From NCBI RefSeq assembly GCF_900166965.1, contig NZ_FUZI01000001.1:310001-374000 (forward strand): a stretch of DNA of 64,000 nt, written 5' to 3'. Under the pieces are notes generated by a model that ran no database searches, was not told the origin of the DNA, and saw only the letters and a program-made list of their open reading frames with translations. The DNA is from Photobacterium piscicola. Lineage in GTDB: Bacteria > Pseudomonadota > Gammaproteobacteria > Enterobacterales > Vibrionaceae. Of the stretch, positions 33,515 to 42,606 are shown piece after piece (the first letter of the stretch is position 1; every line of letters starts with the position of its first letter). The position numbers and the translations under genes are program-made.

Positions 33515-33571
33515 TGACCAGATGCCATATAAACAACTGAATTACTGTCATTATGAAATAGCATCTGGTCA
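33515..33571. repeat. Inverted repeat downstream of yjjG
   Basis: 11-bp perfect arms TGACCAGATGC / GCATCTGGTCA with a 35-nt AT-rich spacer. There is no T-run in the yjjG sense. It could be a weak terminator or a small mobile repeat. Confidence 0.45.
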
Positions 33572-33588
33572 CTTATAAAGGTGGATCT

Positions 33589-34269
33589 TTATTGTTGGTT
33601 TAATAGCAGTACTTGTAATTCAGCAAGTGAAGATACGGTGTAGGTTGGGTAAATACCTTCTGGTTGTGATTTTTGTTCACTATTAAGCCAACAAGTATCC
33701 ATTCCGGCGTTGATTCCACCTAAAATATCTGATTGCGGGTTATCACCAACCATTAGAATATTTTGACGTTGCGTCATGTTCATTTTCTGACAAGCATAAT
33801 CAAAAATTTGAATATCAGGTTTTGCGACACCTACTTGTTCTGAGATAACTAGCACATCAAAAAAATCTTTAAACTCGGTGCGTTGTAATCGAATTTCTTG
33901 TAATGCAGTAAAACCGTTGGTGATAATACCCAATTTCGCATGTGGCTTTAATGCCTCTAGAAGTGACTTGGCTCCGGTTAATGGTGTACAAATATCAGCC
34001 ATTGCCATTAAGAAATCATGATTAAGCTGTTCTGTTGATAGAGAAAGGGTTGCTGCCCATGATTTAAAACGAATATTTTGCAATTCCGTTGCTGATATTT
34101 TTCCGTTTTGATAATCAACCCATAATGGGCGGTTAATGGTTTCATAATGTTCAAAATCAGCGTGAGTGAACGTGACATTATGGCGAGAAAACATCAGTTG
34201 AAGGCCGTGAAATGCATCAAAGTGAAACAAAGTTTCATCAGCATCAAATAAAATCCATTGGTACTTCAT
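33589..34269 (-). CDS. yjjG: Pyrimidine 5'-nucleotidase YjjG
   Basis: A 226-aa HAD phosphatase. Motif I is [18 protein letters not shown], and FDADETLF is typical of YjjG instead of the common FDxDGTL. Motif II is [12 protein letters not shown], motif III the lysine in [14 protein letters not shown], and motif [24 protein letters not shown]. YjjG removes phosphate from dUMP, dTMP and non-canonical pyrimidine nucleotides in the cytosol and so helps house-clean the nucleotide pool. The gene is single. Confidence 0.92.
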   Translation of the reverse strand: MKYQWILFDADETLFHFDAFHGLQLMFSRHNVTFTHADFEHYETINRPLWVDYQNGKISATELQNIRFKSWAATLSLSTEQLNHDFLMAMADICTPLTGAKSLLEALKPHAKLGIITNGFTALQEIRLQRTEFKDFFDVLVISEQVGVAKPDIQIFDYACQKMNMTQRQNILMVGDNPQSDILGGINAGMDTCWLNSEQKSQPEGIYPTYTVSSLAELQVLLLNQQ

Positions 34270-34533
34270 TAAATGTCACTCTCTATATTTATTGAATAAA
34301 AAATGTGCGTCATTAACGCTTATTGAACAGGCTGTAGTTTACTTGAAACACGAAACTATAAGCCAGTAAATCGCTATTAATAAGTCTATAAATGATGATG
34401 AATAAGTTTGATCTATGATTTTTTTCTATTGATATGAAATTTTTATTGAACTCAATAGTGTGATATATGTCTATTTGTACCATAATCACATCATCTCTTT
34501 AAGAGTGAAGAATTAGCCAATTGAGGAAAGAAA

Positions 34534-34782
34534 ATGGGCATTATATCTTGGATTATTTTAGGTTTAATTGCTGGTGCATTAGCGAAATGGTTAATGCCAG
34601 GTGAAGATGGTGGCGGTTGGATTGTAACAATGGCACTGGGTATTGGTGGTGCTTTTGTGGGTGGTTTTGTTGGTCAGTTTATCGGACTTGGTCACGCAAC
34701 AGGCGTAAATATTGGTAGTATCATTACTGCCACATTGGGCGCTTTCATTCTATTATTTGTTTATAATCGATTTATTCGTTAA
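34534..34782 (+). CDS. GlsB/YeaQ/YmgE family membrane protein
   Basis: An 82-aa inner-membrane protein with three hydrophobic segments and the family pattern: GIISWIILGLIAGALAKWLM, then the glycine-rich GIGGAFVGGFVGQFIG, and ATLGAFILLFVYNRFIR at the end. It was formerly called transglycosylase-associated and is often stress-induced; its activity is unknown. AGGAAAG precedes the ATG. A terminator follows. Confidence 0.9.
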   Translation: MGIISWIILGLIAGALAKWLMPGEDGGGWIVTMALGIGGAFVGGFVGQFIGLGHATGVNIGSIITATLGAFILLFVYNRFIR

Positions 34783-34818
34783 TAATCAATATATTGTTGC
34801 AATTATTAATTAAAAAAT

Positions 34819-34850
34819 AAGCGGGTCGTTTCGTACGATTCGCTTTTTTT
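34819..34850 (+). terminator. Intrinsic terminator
   Basis: AAGCGGGTCG pairs with CGATTCGCTT (two internal mismatches), then a T-run. Confidence 0.75.
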
Positions 34851-35197
34851 ATGCTTCATATTTCCCTGCTGACGAATATTGTCCTAGAAGCCCCTTTTTT
34901 ATTTGTAGAATGATATTTTTATATAAATATTATCTCTGTTTGCTTTTGTATTTTTAGCTTTAAAACGCGATTTTATTTGAATCTTGTGGCTAAAAATAGA
35001 TGTTATTCCACTTGTTTGTTGCATAAATGTTAGCTATTGAGCCTAAAGATATGATTTTTTTTCGCTAAACTAAAAAAGATCGATCACACTGTGTTCTGGT
35101 TATTAATGAGAAATATCATTACTGATCGTTATAAAAACAGTTGAAATTATAAAAACTGAAATGGCAATTAGCTATTAATCATAACGTGGAGCACAAA
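34851..35197. other. Chitinase promoter region
   Basis: About 345 AT-rich bases. In minus sense TGTGATCGATC (about 35086-35096) is half of a CRP-type site; the other half is poor. No other element was recognised. Confidence 0.35.
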
Positions 35198-37546
35198 ATG
35201 GAAAAGGGATTTAATAAAACCAAAGTTGCGAGCATTATTGCGGGTTTCTTATTGGCAAGCACTGCGGCTCAAGTGCAGGCTGCCCCTAGTCATAATAAAA
35301 ACGTGATTGGTTATTTAACGCAATGGGAAGCATGGAAAGGCACTAATGCTGGTTTTTCAGTAAAAGGTGAAGCGACCCATTTAAACGTAGATATGGATAT
35401 CTATTCTATTCTTAACTTCTCATTTTTTGGGGTCGCTAAAGACGGAACTTTACACAGTGGTGATTTACGTAATAAGCAAATTTATAAGCCAGGTAGTGTC
35501 CAAGAGCCGGGACCATTATTACATCCTGATGTGTATTCCAGCTGGGATTTCCATATTTTGTGGGGTGAGTTGGAATATATTCATCAATACCCTGTTGATG
35601 AACCATGGGATGCGGAGAATTTAGCAAAAGTTAAAGCACAAGGTTTTGTTAAAAGTGGCCAAGGGTGGCTTCATACTCCAACGGGTATTGAAGGTAATAT
35701 GCCTATTCCTCTAAAAAAAGAAGGTGGCGCACCAGGTTTGATTGATCTTGCTAATCAGAAAGGTGTTAAGGTTATGGCATCACTCGGTGGTTGGAGTATG
35801 TCTAAGCACTTCCCTGAAATGGCTGCCGATCCTGTTAAAAAAGCCCGTTTCCTGAAAGATCTCGATAAGTTAATGGCATTAGGTTTCCACGGTATTGATA
35901 TTGATTGGGAATATCCAGGGTTTGGCGGAATGAACTTTGCAGGCGATCCTACTGATTTTGCTAATTTCGAACAGCTAATGGAAGATATTCGTAAACGTAT
36001 TGGTCCTGATAAATTATTGACTGCCGCATTCTCAGCATCTACCGCTAAACTTGAAGGTTTTAATTGGCCTCGTTTGGTTAAATCAATGGATTATTTTAAC
36101 ATGATGACGTATGACCTTAACGGAGCATGGTCAAATGTTACCGGTCATAATGCGCCATTGTATCCATATCCAGAAGAAGAATATGCAGGATTAGATTTAG
36201 AAACTCTCCGTATTTGGATGGCAGAGCAAGGCATTCCATCAGAAAAAATTAATTTTGGTGCTGCGTTTTATGGTCGTGGCGTTCAGACCACAGAAGCTGA
36301 AGCTTATTTAGGCGCACCAACGGATAAGCGTATTTATAATATGTCTGTTGATGGTCCATTACTCAGTGCCGTTGATGTTGATAACTGGAAAGAATTTGAA
36401 GGTTCACCAAACTATAATTATATAGTTAAAACGTCAGGCTGGGAGCATAAGTGGGATGCAAATGCCGAAGTCCCTTATGCTGTGAAAGGTAAATATTTCT
36501 TAAGTTATGATGATGTTCCATCTATTAAGAAAAAAGCACAGTACATTGTAGATAATGACCTAGGTGGCGTAATTGTATGGCAAGTGCACGGTGATATTCA
36601 ATGTGAAGGCACATTTATTAATCATGGAACTAAGTTAAAAGAATGTACGAAGCTTAGTTCTCCATTAGCAGAAGCTATCGATGATGTTTTTAGTGCCAAT
36701 ACCACACCTAATGCAGCGCCTGAGTTAACTGTACCGAGTGCGCAAGCCGTAATGTCTGGCGAGACTATCAGCTTTAGTGTGTCAGCAACCGATACCGATG
36801 GTGATCGTCTAAGCTTTAGCTCGACAGAAGCGCAAGTGACTGATAACGGAGATGGTACTGCAACTGTGACTTATACGGCACCAAATACTGCGACTGATAT
36901 CGTGACATCGGTAGTGGTTAAAGTGACCGATGGCCGTAAGAGTGCAACGCAATCTGTCGTTGTTAATGTGAAGGGGTCTGGTGTTGTTGAAAACACAGCG
37001 CCTGAATTAACGGCACCAGCAACGGTTGATGTTAAAAGTGGTCAGAGTGTCGTTATAACAGTAACCGCGACTGATGCTGACGGTGATACGCTTACTTATT
37101 CTGCATCAACCGGACAACTAGCTGTTACTGAAACTGGTGCAAAAATTACTGTTACTGCGCCAACTGTAACAACAGATACGACCGTTAATGTTGTGATTAC
37201 GGTTTCTGATGGTGAAGTATCGACCCAACAAACGGTGGTTGTTAATGTGGCAGCGGATGGTGGTGCTGTTGGTGATACGTGGAATACCGACACTATTTAT
37301 AACAGTGGTGATACCGTAGTCTATAACGGTGTTACTTATACTGCTCAATGGTGGACGAAAGGCGAAACCCCTGGAACATCCTCTGTATGGGTAGAAGAGG
37401 ATACTGGCGAAGTTGGTGGGTGGTCAGCATCTAAAACGTATAGTGGTGGTGATGAAGTTATCTTTGAAGATAATAATTACCGCGCCAAATGGTGGACAAA
37501 AGGTGACAACCCCGGCAATGCAAATGGCCCTTGGGAGCGCATTTAA
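35198..37546 (+). CDS. Secreted GH18 chitinase with two CBM5/12 modules
   Basis: About 782 aa from the ATG at 35198, which has GGAG 7 bases upstream. Order: signal peptide (IIAGFLLASTAAQVQA), GH18 catalytic domain at about 30-500, two Ig/cadherin-like domains (about 510-600, 605-690) each ending in a VVKVTDG- or VVITVSDG-type strand, then two chitin-binding CBM5/12 modules (about 700-782), each with Y-x-A-x-WWTKG. The catalytic motif is GFHGIDIDWEYPG, with the general-acid glutamate, and YFNMMTYDLNGAW follows. It hydrolyses chitin outside the cell, a key nutrient step in marine Vibrionaceae. Confidence 0.94.
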   Translation: MEKGFNKTKVASIIAGFLLASTAAQVQAAPSHNKNVIGYLTQWEAWKGTNAGFSVKGEATHLNVDMDIYSILNFSFFGVAKDGTLHSGDLRNKQIYKPGSVQEPGPLLHPDVYSSWDFHILWGELEYIHQYPVDEPWDAENLAKVKAQGFVKSGQGWLHTPTGIEGNMPIPLKKEGGAPGLIDLANQKGVKVMASLGGWSMSKHFPEMAADPVKKARFLKDLDKLMALGFHGIDIDWEYPGFGGMNFAGDPTDFANFEQLMEDIRKRIGPDKLLTAAFSASTAKLEGFNWPRLVKSMDYFNMMTYDLNGAWSNVTGHNAPLYPYPEEEYAGLDLETLRIWMAEQGIPSEKINFGAAFYGRGVQTTEAEAYLGAPTDKRIYNMSVDGPLLSAVDVDNWKEFEGSPNYNYIVKTSGWEHKWDANAEVPYAVKGKYFLSYDDVPSIKKKAQYIVDNDLGGVIVWQVHGDIQCEGTFINHGTKLKECTKLSSPLAEAIDDVFSANTTPNAAPELTVPSAQAVMSGETISFSVSATDTDGDRLSFSSTEAQVTDNGDGTATVTYTAPNTATDIVTSVVVKVTDGRKSATQSVVVNVKGSGVVENTAPELTAPATVDVKSGQSVVITVTATDADGDTLTYSASTGQLAVTETGAKITVTAPTVTTDTTVNVVITVSDGEVSTQQTVVVNVAADGGAVGDTWNTDTIYNSGDTVVYNGVTYTAQWWTKGETPGTSSVWVEEDTGEVGGWSASKTYSGGDEVIFEDNNYRAKWWTKGDNPGNANGPWERI

Positions 37547-37576
37547 CCCTATTTGTTAATGTAAATAAGAGATAAT

Positions 37577-37626
37577 AAAAAACCCCGCATAGTTATTTAT
37601 CATTATAATAACTAGCAGGGTTTTTC
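37577..37626. terminator. Bidirectional terminator chitinase / dcuC
   Basis: AAAAACCCCGCATAGTTAT pairs with ATAACTAGCAGGGTTTTT, with small mismatches. Confidence 0.8.
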
Positions 37627-37644
37627 TTTATTTTATTGCTTGTA

Positions 37645-39000
37645 TTACAAGCCGATGATTAGTGACATTGCCGTTGAAACAATTAACGCCCCAATCATCG
37701 GAATTGCGGTGCGTTTAACGAGTTCAAATGGTGACACATCAGCGACTCCGGCTACTGCGACAATTGCACCAGTGATCGGTGACATTGAACGAGCAATACC
37801 TGAAGCTAATTGCATTGGCATCAACATAACAACCGCGTTAATACCAACCTTATTTGCGATGTCAGGTACCATCGCTGCAAATGAGAAGAATGGTGCATTA
37901 CCTGAACCCATTAAGATAGCGGCAAAAGTAATAATAATAACCATCAAAATAATCATTATTGCAGGAGACAATGAAGCATTAATCGCGAAATTAATTACAG
38001 TATCTAGTAATCCAATCACTTTCATACCATGTGCAAACACTTGACCGGCAATAACTAATGTTACAACGCGTGCAAATTGTTTACCCATGCTGTCGAAATA
38101 AACCAAGATATCTTTAAAGATAGGTTTTGCACCGTGACGAATACTTTCACACACCATTGCGACTGCAATTGAAATAAACATTGCAGTTACCACATCTATT
38201 TTTACTGATGCAATCGCCATTGGGCTGAAGATCATAATTAATGCTAATGGAATAATTGGTAGTAATGCATACCATGCTGGTGGCGCAACGTGATCATCTT
38301 GTGTTTGAAGTTCTACTTCATCAGTAGCTATTGCGCGACGATCAAACCATTGTTGAACAAAGAAATGCAGCGTTGCAATAGTTATCATTGTGGCAATGGC
38401 AACAGGTAGCTGGTAGGTAATAAAATATTCTGTCACCGGAATATCAGCAGTCCGCGCCGCTAAATTTACGTTACCTGAGGCCGGACCTAAATCTAGACAG
38501 GCGGCGGTTGCAATAACAGCGACGGCAGACATTTTACTCACGCCAAGGCGCACTAAAATAGGGTATAGAGTAACCATTAACAATAAGCCAAGGCCTGATG
38601 CACTTGGAATAAAAATATTAAGGATCTGGCCCATGATATAACCTAGAGCCATAACAAGATAAGGTGCTTTGAAGTAGCCTAATGGTTTAATGGCGATATT
38701 GACCAAAGCACGTGAAGCGCCAATATGATCCATATATTTAGCAAAACCGCCCACCGCCATGATAATAAGACCCAGTGTTCCCACTGTTTTGGCTGTGGTA
38801 TTTTTTAGGAATGTAAAAATATCAAGCCATTGATTACCGCTTGAAATGTTTTCAGGTAGTGGTGTGCCAGTACTAAAAAGAATAGCCGCAGCCATCATTA
38901 TAATACCGCCAAGCAGTAATGTTGTTTGTGGGTTGTACTTCTTGTAAATCAGTAAGCCTACAAGGAATATAACAATAAGGCTAAATAGTGTAACCATCAT
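37645..39000 (-). CDS. dcuC: Anaerobic C4-dicarboxylate transporter DcuC
   Basis: A 451-aa inner-membrane protein with about 12-14 segments, close to the size of E. coli DcuC. It starts MVTLFSLIVIFLVGLLIYKKYNPQ and has FIPSASGLGLLLMVTLYPIL, CLDLGPASGNVNLAA and AILMGSGNAPFFSFAAMVP. It is expected to export succinate in exchange for fumarate or malate during anaerobic growth. A LacI-type palindrome lies 54-67 bp upstream of the start codon. Confidence 0.9.
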   Translation of the reverse strand: MMVTLFSLIVIFLVGLLIYKKYNPQTTLLLGGIIMMAAAILFSTGTPLPENISSGNQWLDIFTFLKNTTAKTVGTLGLIIMAVGGFAKYMDHIGASRALVNIAIKPLGYFKAPYLVMALGYIMGQILNIFIPSASGLGLLLMVTLYPILVRLGVSKMSAVAVIATAACLDLGPASGNVNLAARTADIPVTEYFITYQLPVAIATMITIATLHFFVQQWFDRRAIATDEVELQTQDDHVAPPAWYALLPIIPLALIMIFSPMAIASVKIDVVTAMFISIAVAMVCESIRHGAKPIFKDILVYFDSMGKQFARVVTLVIAGQVFAHGMKVIGLLDTVINFAINASLSPAIMIILMVIIITFAAILMGSGNAPFFSFAAMVPDIANKVGINAVVMLMPMQLASGIARSMSPITGAIVAVAGVADVSPFELVKRTAIPMIGALIVSTAMSLIIGL

Positions 39001-39053
39001 TTATCTCCATATTGGAAAGCATCCATTTAATATGGCGAAGAATAATAGAAGAT

Positions 39054-39067
39054 TGAAAACGTTTTCA
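39054..39067. promoter_or_regulatory. LacI-family operator-like palindrome before dcuC
   Basis: The perfect 14-bp palindrome TGAAAACGTTTTCA has the central ACGT and AAACGTTT core usual for PurR/CytR/LacI-type repressors. It lies in the 5' region of dcuC. Confidence 0.5.
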
Positions 39068-39362
39068 CGATGGGAATTAATTCAAATCAGAAGCGAATTA
39101 ATGTAATTATGATTGCGGTCAAATAAATAACATTATCAATACCAAGTGCATAAAATGAACAATACAAAAAATTATATTAATATTAACAATAATTAAACAT
39201 TAAATAGTGAGTGACTAAATTTAGTCCTAACTTTCGTTATTCTTAGAAGGGATTTAAGATAAAGAGTTGGTGTTGTTGGTTATAATTACACGGTATATTT
39301 ATGGTTGTATGTTATTTTATTTTTTACATTTAATATTCTATTTAGTGTGCTTTATTATGCCA
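39068..39362. other. Intergenic stretch, AT-rich
   Basis: Nothing recognisable apart from the expected dcuC promoter. No FNR box of good quality was found, although dcuC is usually oxygen-controlled. Confidence 0.35.
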
Positions 39363-39638
39363 TTATCGTCTTTGGCAGCTAGTACACCCTCGGCAAGCTT
39401 GTCTCGTTGTTTTGTCTAATTGTGAACGTTGTACTCGGCAATAAGCATTTTTTAATGCTCTACGTGCTGCAAACCAGTCTTTGGGTTTTTCTAATATTAA
39501 ATAGCCGTTAAATCGCTTAATTAATTGGGTACGGTTAGCATGAATAAATTGACTATCATAACCGATATCAAAGTAATCAAGTGCTTGTTCGATTGTAGAA
39601 AAGCTTTTGATGGTTGTTAGGATATTGGGTTTATTCAT
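39363..39638 (-). CDS. NifW-like small protein, 91 aa
   Basis: Read from MNKPNILTTIKSFSTIEQAL at 39638. The pattern FSTIEQALDYFDIGYDSQFIHANRTQLIKRFNGYL, followed by RRALKNAYCRVQRSQL, matches the layout of NifW (nitrogenase-stabilising protein): acidic helix, 'YD..vv.vnR..il.rF..yL', then a basic helix. No nitrogen-fixation genes are seen here, so a different job is likely. The C-terminus is cysteine-rich (CRGCTSCQRR), which NifW lacks, and could bind metal or iron-sulfur. The assignment rests on pattern alone. Confidence 0.55.
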   Translation of the reverse strand: MNKPNILTTIKSFSTIEQALDYFDIGYDSQFIHANRTQLIKRFNGYLILEKPKDWFAARRALKNAYCRVQRSQLDKTTRQACRGCTSCQRR

Positions 39639-39752
39639 GTGGTGATGGGTTCTATTTAGGAGAGATAAACATAAGATAGCAATATTTTGTATGCTTGGTG
39701 TGGCATTTATTTTATACGCATTGCAGCAAAGAGTCATAAATAATGATCAAGC

Positions 39753-39784
39753 AAGTCATGGCGGATTACTACCGCCATGACTTT
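39753..39784. terminator. Terminator of the RelA/SpoT-fold gene
   Basis: 12-bp arms AAGTCATGGCGG / CCGCCATGACTT; strong in minus sense. Confidence 0.7.
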
Positions 39785-39798
39785 ATTCTAATTGTACC

Positions 39799-40578
39799 TT
39801 ATGCCGCTTGTGGTTGAAGGTAACCTAACCATGCGGTTTGGTAAAGTTGATGCGATTGTTGACGAAGTTGATTAATTTGCGCTATTTCAAACTCAGATAA
39901 TGGGCGTTGTTGCTGCTGTGCTAAACGTTCGATATGTTGAATTTTTTCATATAGGTCGTGCTCTGGGCCATTTTTAATAGTTGAGATTTCATCTAAGTGA
40001 AGCTGAACTTCAGTAATAATTTGACTATGGGGTAAGCGAACTAGCACGTTTAAGTCACGGTAACCTGATGGGGTTGGGTTCTTAAAACGGTTCTTTACAC
40101 TAACAATGGTCACTTCTTTTGCCAGTAGTTCATAAGCTTGTACTAGTGCTGGAATATTCTGAGCAACAATAGAGCCACGCGCAATATCGGTGATCTTAGC
40201 TGTTTCACCTTGCAATTCAGTTGCAATTTTTTGTTGTGAACGCTGTGCTGATTTAATCTGCGGAATAATAATATTAGTGGTTGATGCAAGGCTGATACTT
40301 TGTAGTAATGTTTGTAATTCTACTTGTGCGTCAGTTGATGCTAAATAAAGTGCATCAAAATCATTAAAAGGCTGGCGTAGATTATCATCTCGCCATGATT
40401 GAATGCTGTATAAGCCACTCAAGTCACGCTGGAAAGCTTTACGGCTCGCTTGTGTCTGGCGTGTTTGTGATTGGTCATGGGTATTAAAAGCGGGAGCGAT
40501 CGCTGGTGCTGCCACAACGGTGCGGCTGAGCATACAAAAAAGAACAAAACTTGTACGTAAAACAGATTTTATGTTCAT
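39799..40578 (-). CDS. Exported protein with RelA/SpoT-like nucleotidyltransferase fold
   Basis: A 259-aa protein with a signal peptide (SVLRTSFVLFCMLSRTVVA, cleavage near AAPA). After ~100 helical residues comes the RelA/SpoT fold at about 125-215: ITDIARGSIV (the D-x-x-R of the active site), IVSVKNRFKNPTPSGYRDLNVLV (G-Y-R-D), ITEVQLHLDEI (the glutamate of E-x-Q) and GPEHDLYEKI (the histidine). All positions needed for pyrophosphate or nucleotide transfer seem kept. The family normally makes (p)ppGpp in the cytosol; an exported version has no cytosolic nucleotide supply, so it may be an effector, a toxin or act on other molecules. No immunity gene is evident. Confidence 0.7.
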   Translation of the reverse strand: MNIKSVLRTSFVLFCMLSRTVVAAPAIAPAFNTHDQSQTRQTQASRKAFQRDLSGLYSIQSWRDDNLRQPFNDFDALYLASTDAQVELQTLLQSISLASTTNIIIPQIKSAQRSQQKIATELQGETAKITDIARGSIVAQNIPALVQAYELLAKEVTIVSVKNRFKNPTPSGYRDLNVLVRLPHSQIITEVQLHLDEISTIKNGPEHDLYEKIQHIERLAQQQQRPLSEFEIAQINQLRQQSHQLYQTAWLGYLQPQAA

Positions 40579-40889
40579 TAAACAACTCCTAAAAATATTG
40601 CAAAGGCAATATCAAAACATACAAAAACGGGTATAGCTAAAAAGAGGTATGTTAGTTGTAATGCGTGTCTGTTTACATGTTAGTAACTTTACCTTGAACA
40701 GAAGTTGAATACTGTGCTGATATTCATATTTTTGAATTATTTATTACAGTTTATTTACATTATTCATAATCATAGCGGGTTATTAGCAATCACACGGGTA
40801 TTTTGTATATATCATGCGATTTTTGTCATAAATGATGTTATCAAATAGAGGTAAAATACGGCATAGTAACAAGATAACGATTAATCTTT

Positions 40890-40926
40890 GGTGTAATGCA
40901 CCAAGTAGGTAAGTCGATTTTACCTA
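40890..40926 (+). promoter_or_regulatory. Two small hairpins upstream of the 40991 gene
   Basis: CTTGGTG-like stem (about 40886-40905: TTTGGTG / CACCAAG) followed directly by TAGGTAA / TTACCTA (40906-40926, 7 bp perfect) and then TCATTTGG. They lie 65-100 bp before the start codon, so they may be a leader structure. Confidence 0.3.
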
Positions 40927-40990
40927 GTTATCATTTGGTTTGTATTCAATAAGTGTTGTACTTATATGGCGTATTTTTTAAGGGAAAAAA

Positions 40991-41320
40991 ATGCAGGAAA
41001 ATTTATTAATTGGTTTCGTTGTTATTTGGCTAGGTTTAACAGTAGGAAGTGTGATGTTATTCCAGCGCGGTAATGATGTAGCGAAAAAGCGCCGTTTATG
41101 GCCAATTTATACCGTGTTTAGTAATGTTGTGATTGGTGGCTTTATTATTTTTATGCAACCACCTACAGCATGGATGATTTCGATATTGATCCTGCTAGTA
41201 CCTGTAACTTTACTTACTATCCGTTCAACAAAGTTTTGTGACGGTTGTGGCCAGGCAAGCCGTTCTCCCTTTTTTATGAAACCACCACAAACATGTAGTC
41301 ATTGTAAAAAGCCATTATAA
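40991..41320 (+). CDS. Membrane protein with C-terminal zinc ribbon, 109 aa
   Basis: Three hydrophobic segments (LLIGFVVIWLGLTVGSVMLF, IYTVFSNVVIGGFIIFM, WMISILILLVPVTLLTI) are followed by a cytosolic tail with CDGC and, 20 residues later, CSHC, a typical zinc ribbon. The family is known to me only from uncharacterised Vibrionaceae proteins. The gene is single. Confidence 0.75.
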   Translation: MQENLLIGFVVIWLGLTVGSVMLFQRGNDVAKKRRLWPIYTVFSNVVIGGFIIFMQPPTAWMISILILLVPVTLLTIRSTKFCDGCGQASRSPFFMKPPQTCSHCKKPL

Positions 41321-41338
41321 ATTATATGACATCACCAT

Positions 41339-41373
41339 AAAAACCACTGTAATAATATTAGCAGTGGTTTTTT
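41339..41373. terminator. Bidirectional terminator
   Basis: 11-bp arms AAAAACCACTG / CAGTGGTTTTT, overlapping the stop of the HopJ gene. Confidence 0.8.
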
Positions 41374-41731
41374 ATACGTCTTTTTTAAGGCTTAAGGGAA
41401 AGCACTCAAAATGAATACCGGTGGGACCTGAGATCATAAATTGACGAATATTCTGATGGTTATTCTTTTGTGGGTGTTTAATGACATCATCACGATAAAA
41501 TGTACCAAAACAGGCTAATGTTTCAGATTTAGACAGTTGATGTAAATGTGCAAATGCAAATATTTTACATGATCCTTCATTTGTTCCTGCAAGATTAGTC
41601 ATAGCATCATTGGTAGAACCATTGATAAATTGAGTTGGCTGGTAATGATAATTATCATTGATAGTGTTTATAACGTCTTGAAAATTAACTTTATTTGGTG
41701 TGTTTCTGATTTTTTCAATGAGCGAGTCCAT
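41372..41731 (-). CDS. HopJ-type protein
   Basis: A 119-aa protein of the HopJ family: FQDVINTINDNYHYQPTQFING, NEGSCKIFAFAHLHQLS, CFGTFYRDDVIKHPQ and NHQNIRQFMISGPTGIHFE, the full set of family blocks. HopJ was named as a Pseudomonas type III effector, but it is widespread in free-living marine bacteria without type III neighbours, so the name should not be read as function. The cell role is unknown. Confidence 0.88.
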   Translation of the reverse strand: MDSLIEKIRNTPNKVNFQDVINTINDNYHYQPTQFINGSTNDAMTNLAGTNEGSCKIFAFAHLHQLSKSETLACFGTFYRDDVIKHPQKNNHQNIRQFMISGPTGIHFECFPLSLKKDV

Positions 41732-41763
41732 AATATTCCATTGGTGGGTAAATGTATAAAAAG

Positions 41764-41786
41764 AAGGCTAGCATCATGCTAGCCTT
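41764..41786 (-). terminator. Terminator of the DUF2750 gene
   Basis: 10-bp perfect arms AAGGCTAGCA / TGCTAGCCTT with a TCA loop. Confidence 0.7.
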
Positions 41787-41802
41787 AATAGAAAAATTGC
41801 AG

Positions 41803-42195
41803 TTAGCGATGCTTATTCGCTAATGTTTTTAATTCGTAATCCAGTTCGTCAGGGTAGATAACCAGACCTTCTTGTTCTGGAATAGGGAAGACAACAAGGG
41901 CAAGTTCATCATCTTCTAAGCCGTGAGTCCAACGGCTATGCCATTTATTTAATGAAATAGCTTCTGCTTTACATGTTTCCCATTCCCCTGTTGCCCATGC
42001 TTCTGCAAATTCTTTATTTGGCCAAACAGGAACACAATCTTCATCATCAGTATTGAGCATAACGCATCCATGCTCATCGATAAGAATCCAGATTTCACGG
42101 TTAGCAACAACTTCTTTCACTAAGTGTTTGTAACGTTTTTCTGCATCAAAACTTTGAATTGTTTCAATCATTGCAGCATCTAGTGGGGTAGACAT
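41803..42195 (-). CDS. DUF2750 family protein
   Basis: A 130-aa acidic soluble protein. REIWILIDEHGCVML, CVPVWPNKEFAEAWA and a closing stretch of DDELALVVFPIPEQEG fit DUF2750, a family of small SUKH-like stand-alone proteins. A second member lies at 53665. No activity is known. It is separated from HopJ by a terminator. Confidence 0.82.
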   Translation of the reverse strand: MSTPLDAAMIETIQSFDAEKRYKHLVKEVVANREIWILIDEHGCVMLNTDDEDCVPVWPNKEFAEAWATGEWETCKAEAISLNKWHSRWTHGLEDDELALVVFPIPEQEGLVIYPDELDYELKTLANKHR

Positions 42196-42606
42196 ACTGT
42201 CGTCCTATTTTTTCACATTATTATTTTAAGTAAGGATAAAACAAAAGAGGAGTAACGTCTTGTGTTATCCTTGCTTTTTCTGCATTTGTAGGGTGTTAGC
42301 TTATTTGGTTAATGCCTAAATTGTTATATTTTCATGAGTGTTTAAATGTACAAATAAAACAATAAAGTACATTATATTCTGTTTTTGTTTTTTATTAAGA
42401 TAAAAAAATCATATGAATAATTTTCCCATATATTTTCATTAATTGGATGAAATATAACAACTATATTAGTGTTTATATTATTAACAACTCAAACTTAGTA
42501 TATTTTTATTGTCATTCTTAAGGTTGATACAATGCAAAATACACTGATCTTACCTATATTTTTTAATATAAATTGATCATGGCTATTTTCTAAAAAGGTG
42601 ACTCTA
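42196..42606. other. Divergent promoter region
   Basis: About 410 AT-rich bases between the DUF2750 gene and the VpsR-like gene. It presumably carries both promoters. No clear operator was recognised. Confidence 0.35.

Noticed and set aside
37640..38044. 134-aa open frame opposite dcuC
   Set aside because: Antisense shadow; composition mirrors the membrane segments of DcuC.
41372..41731. Type III secretion effector
   Set aside because: The HopJ name is historical; no secretion genes or effector context are present.
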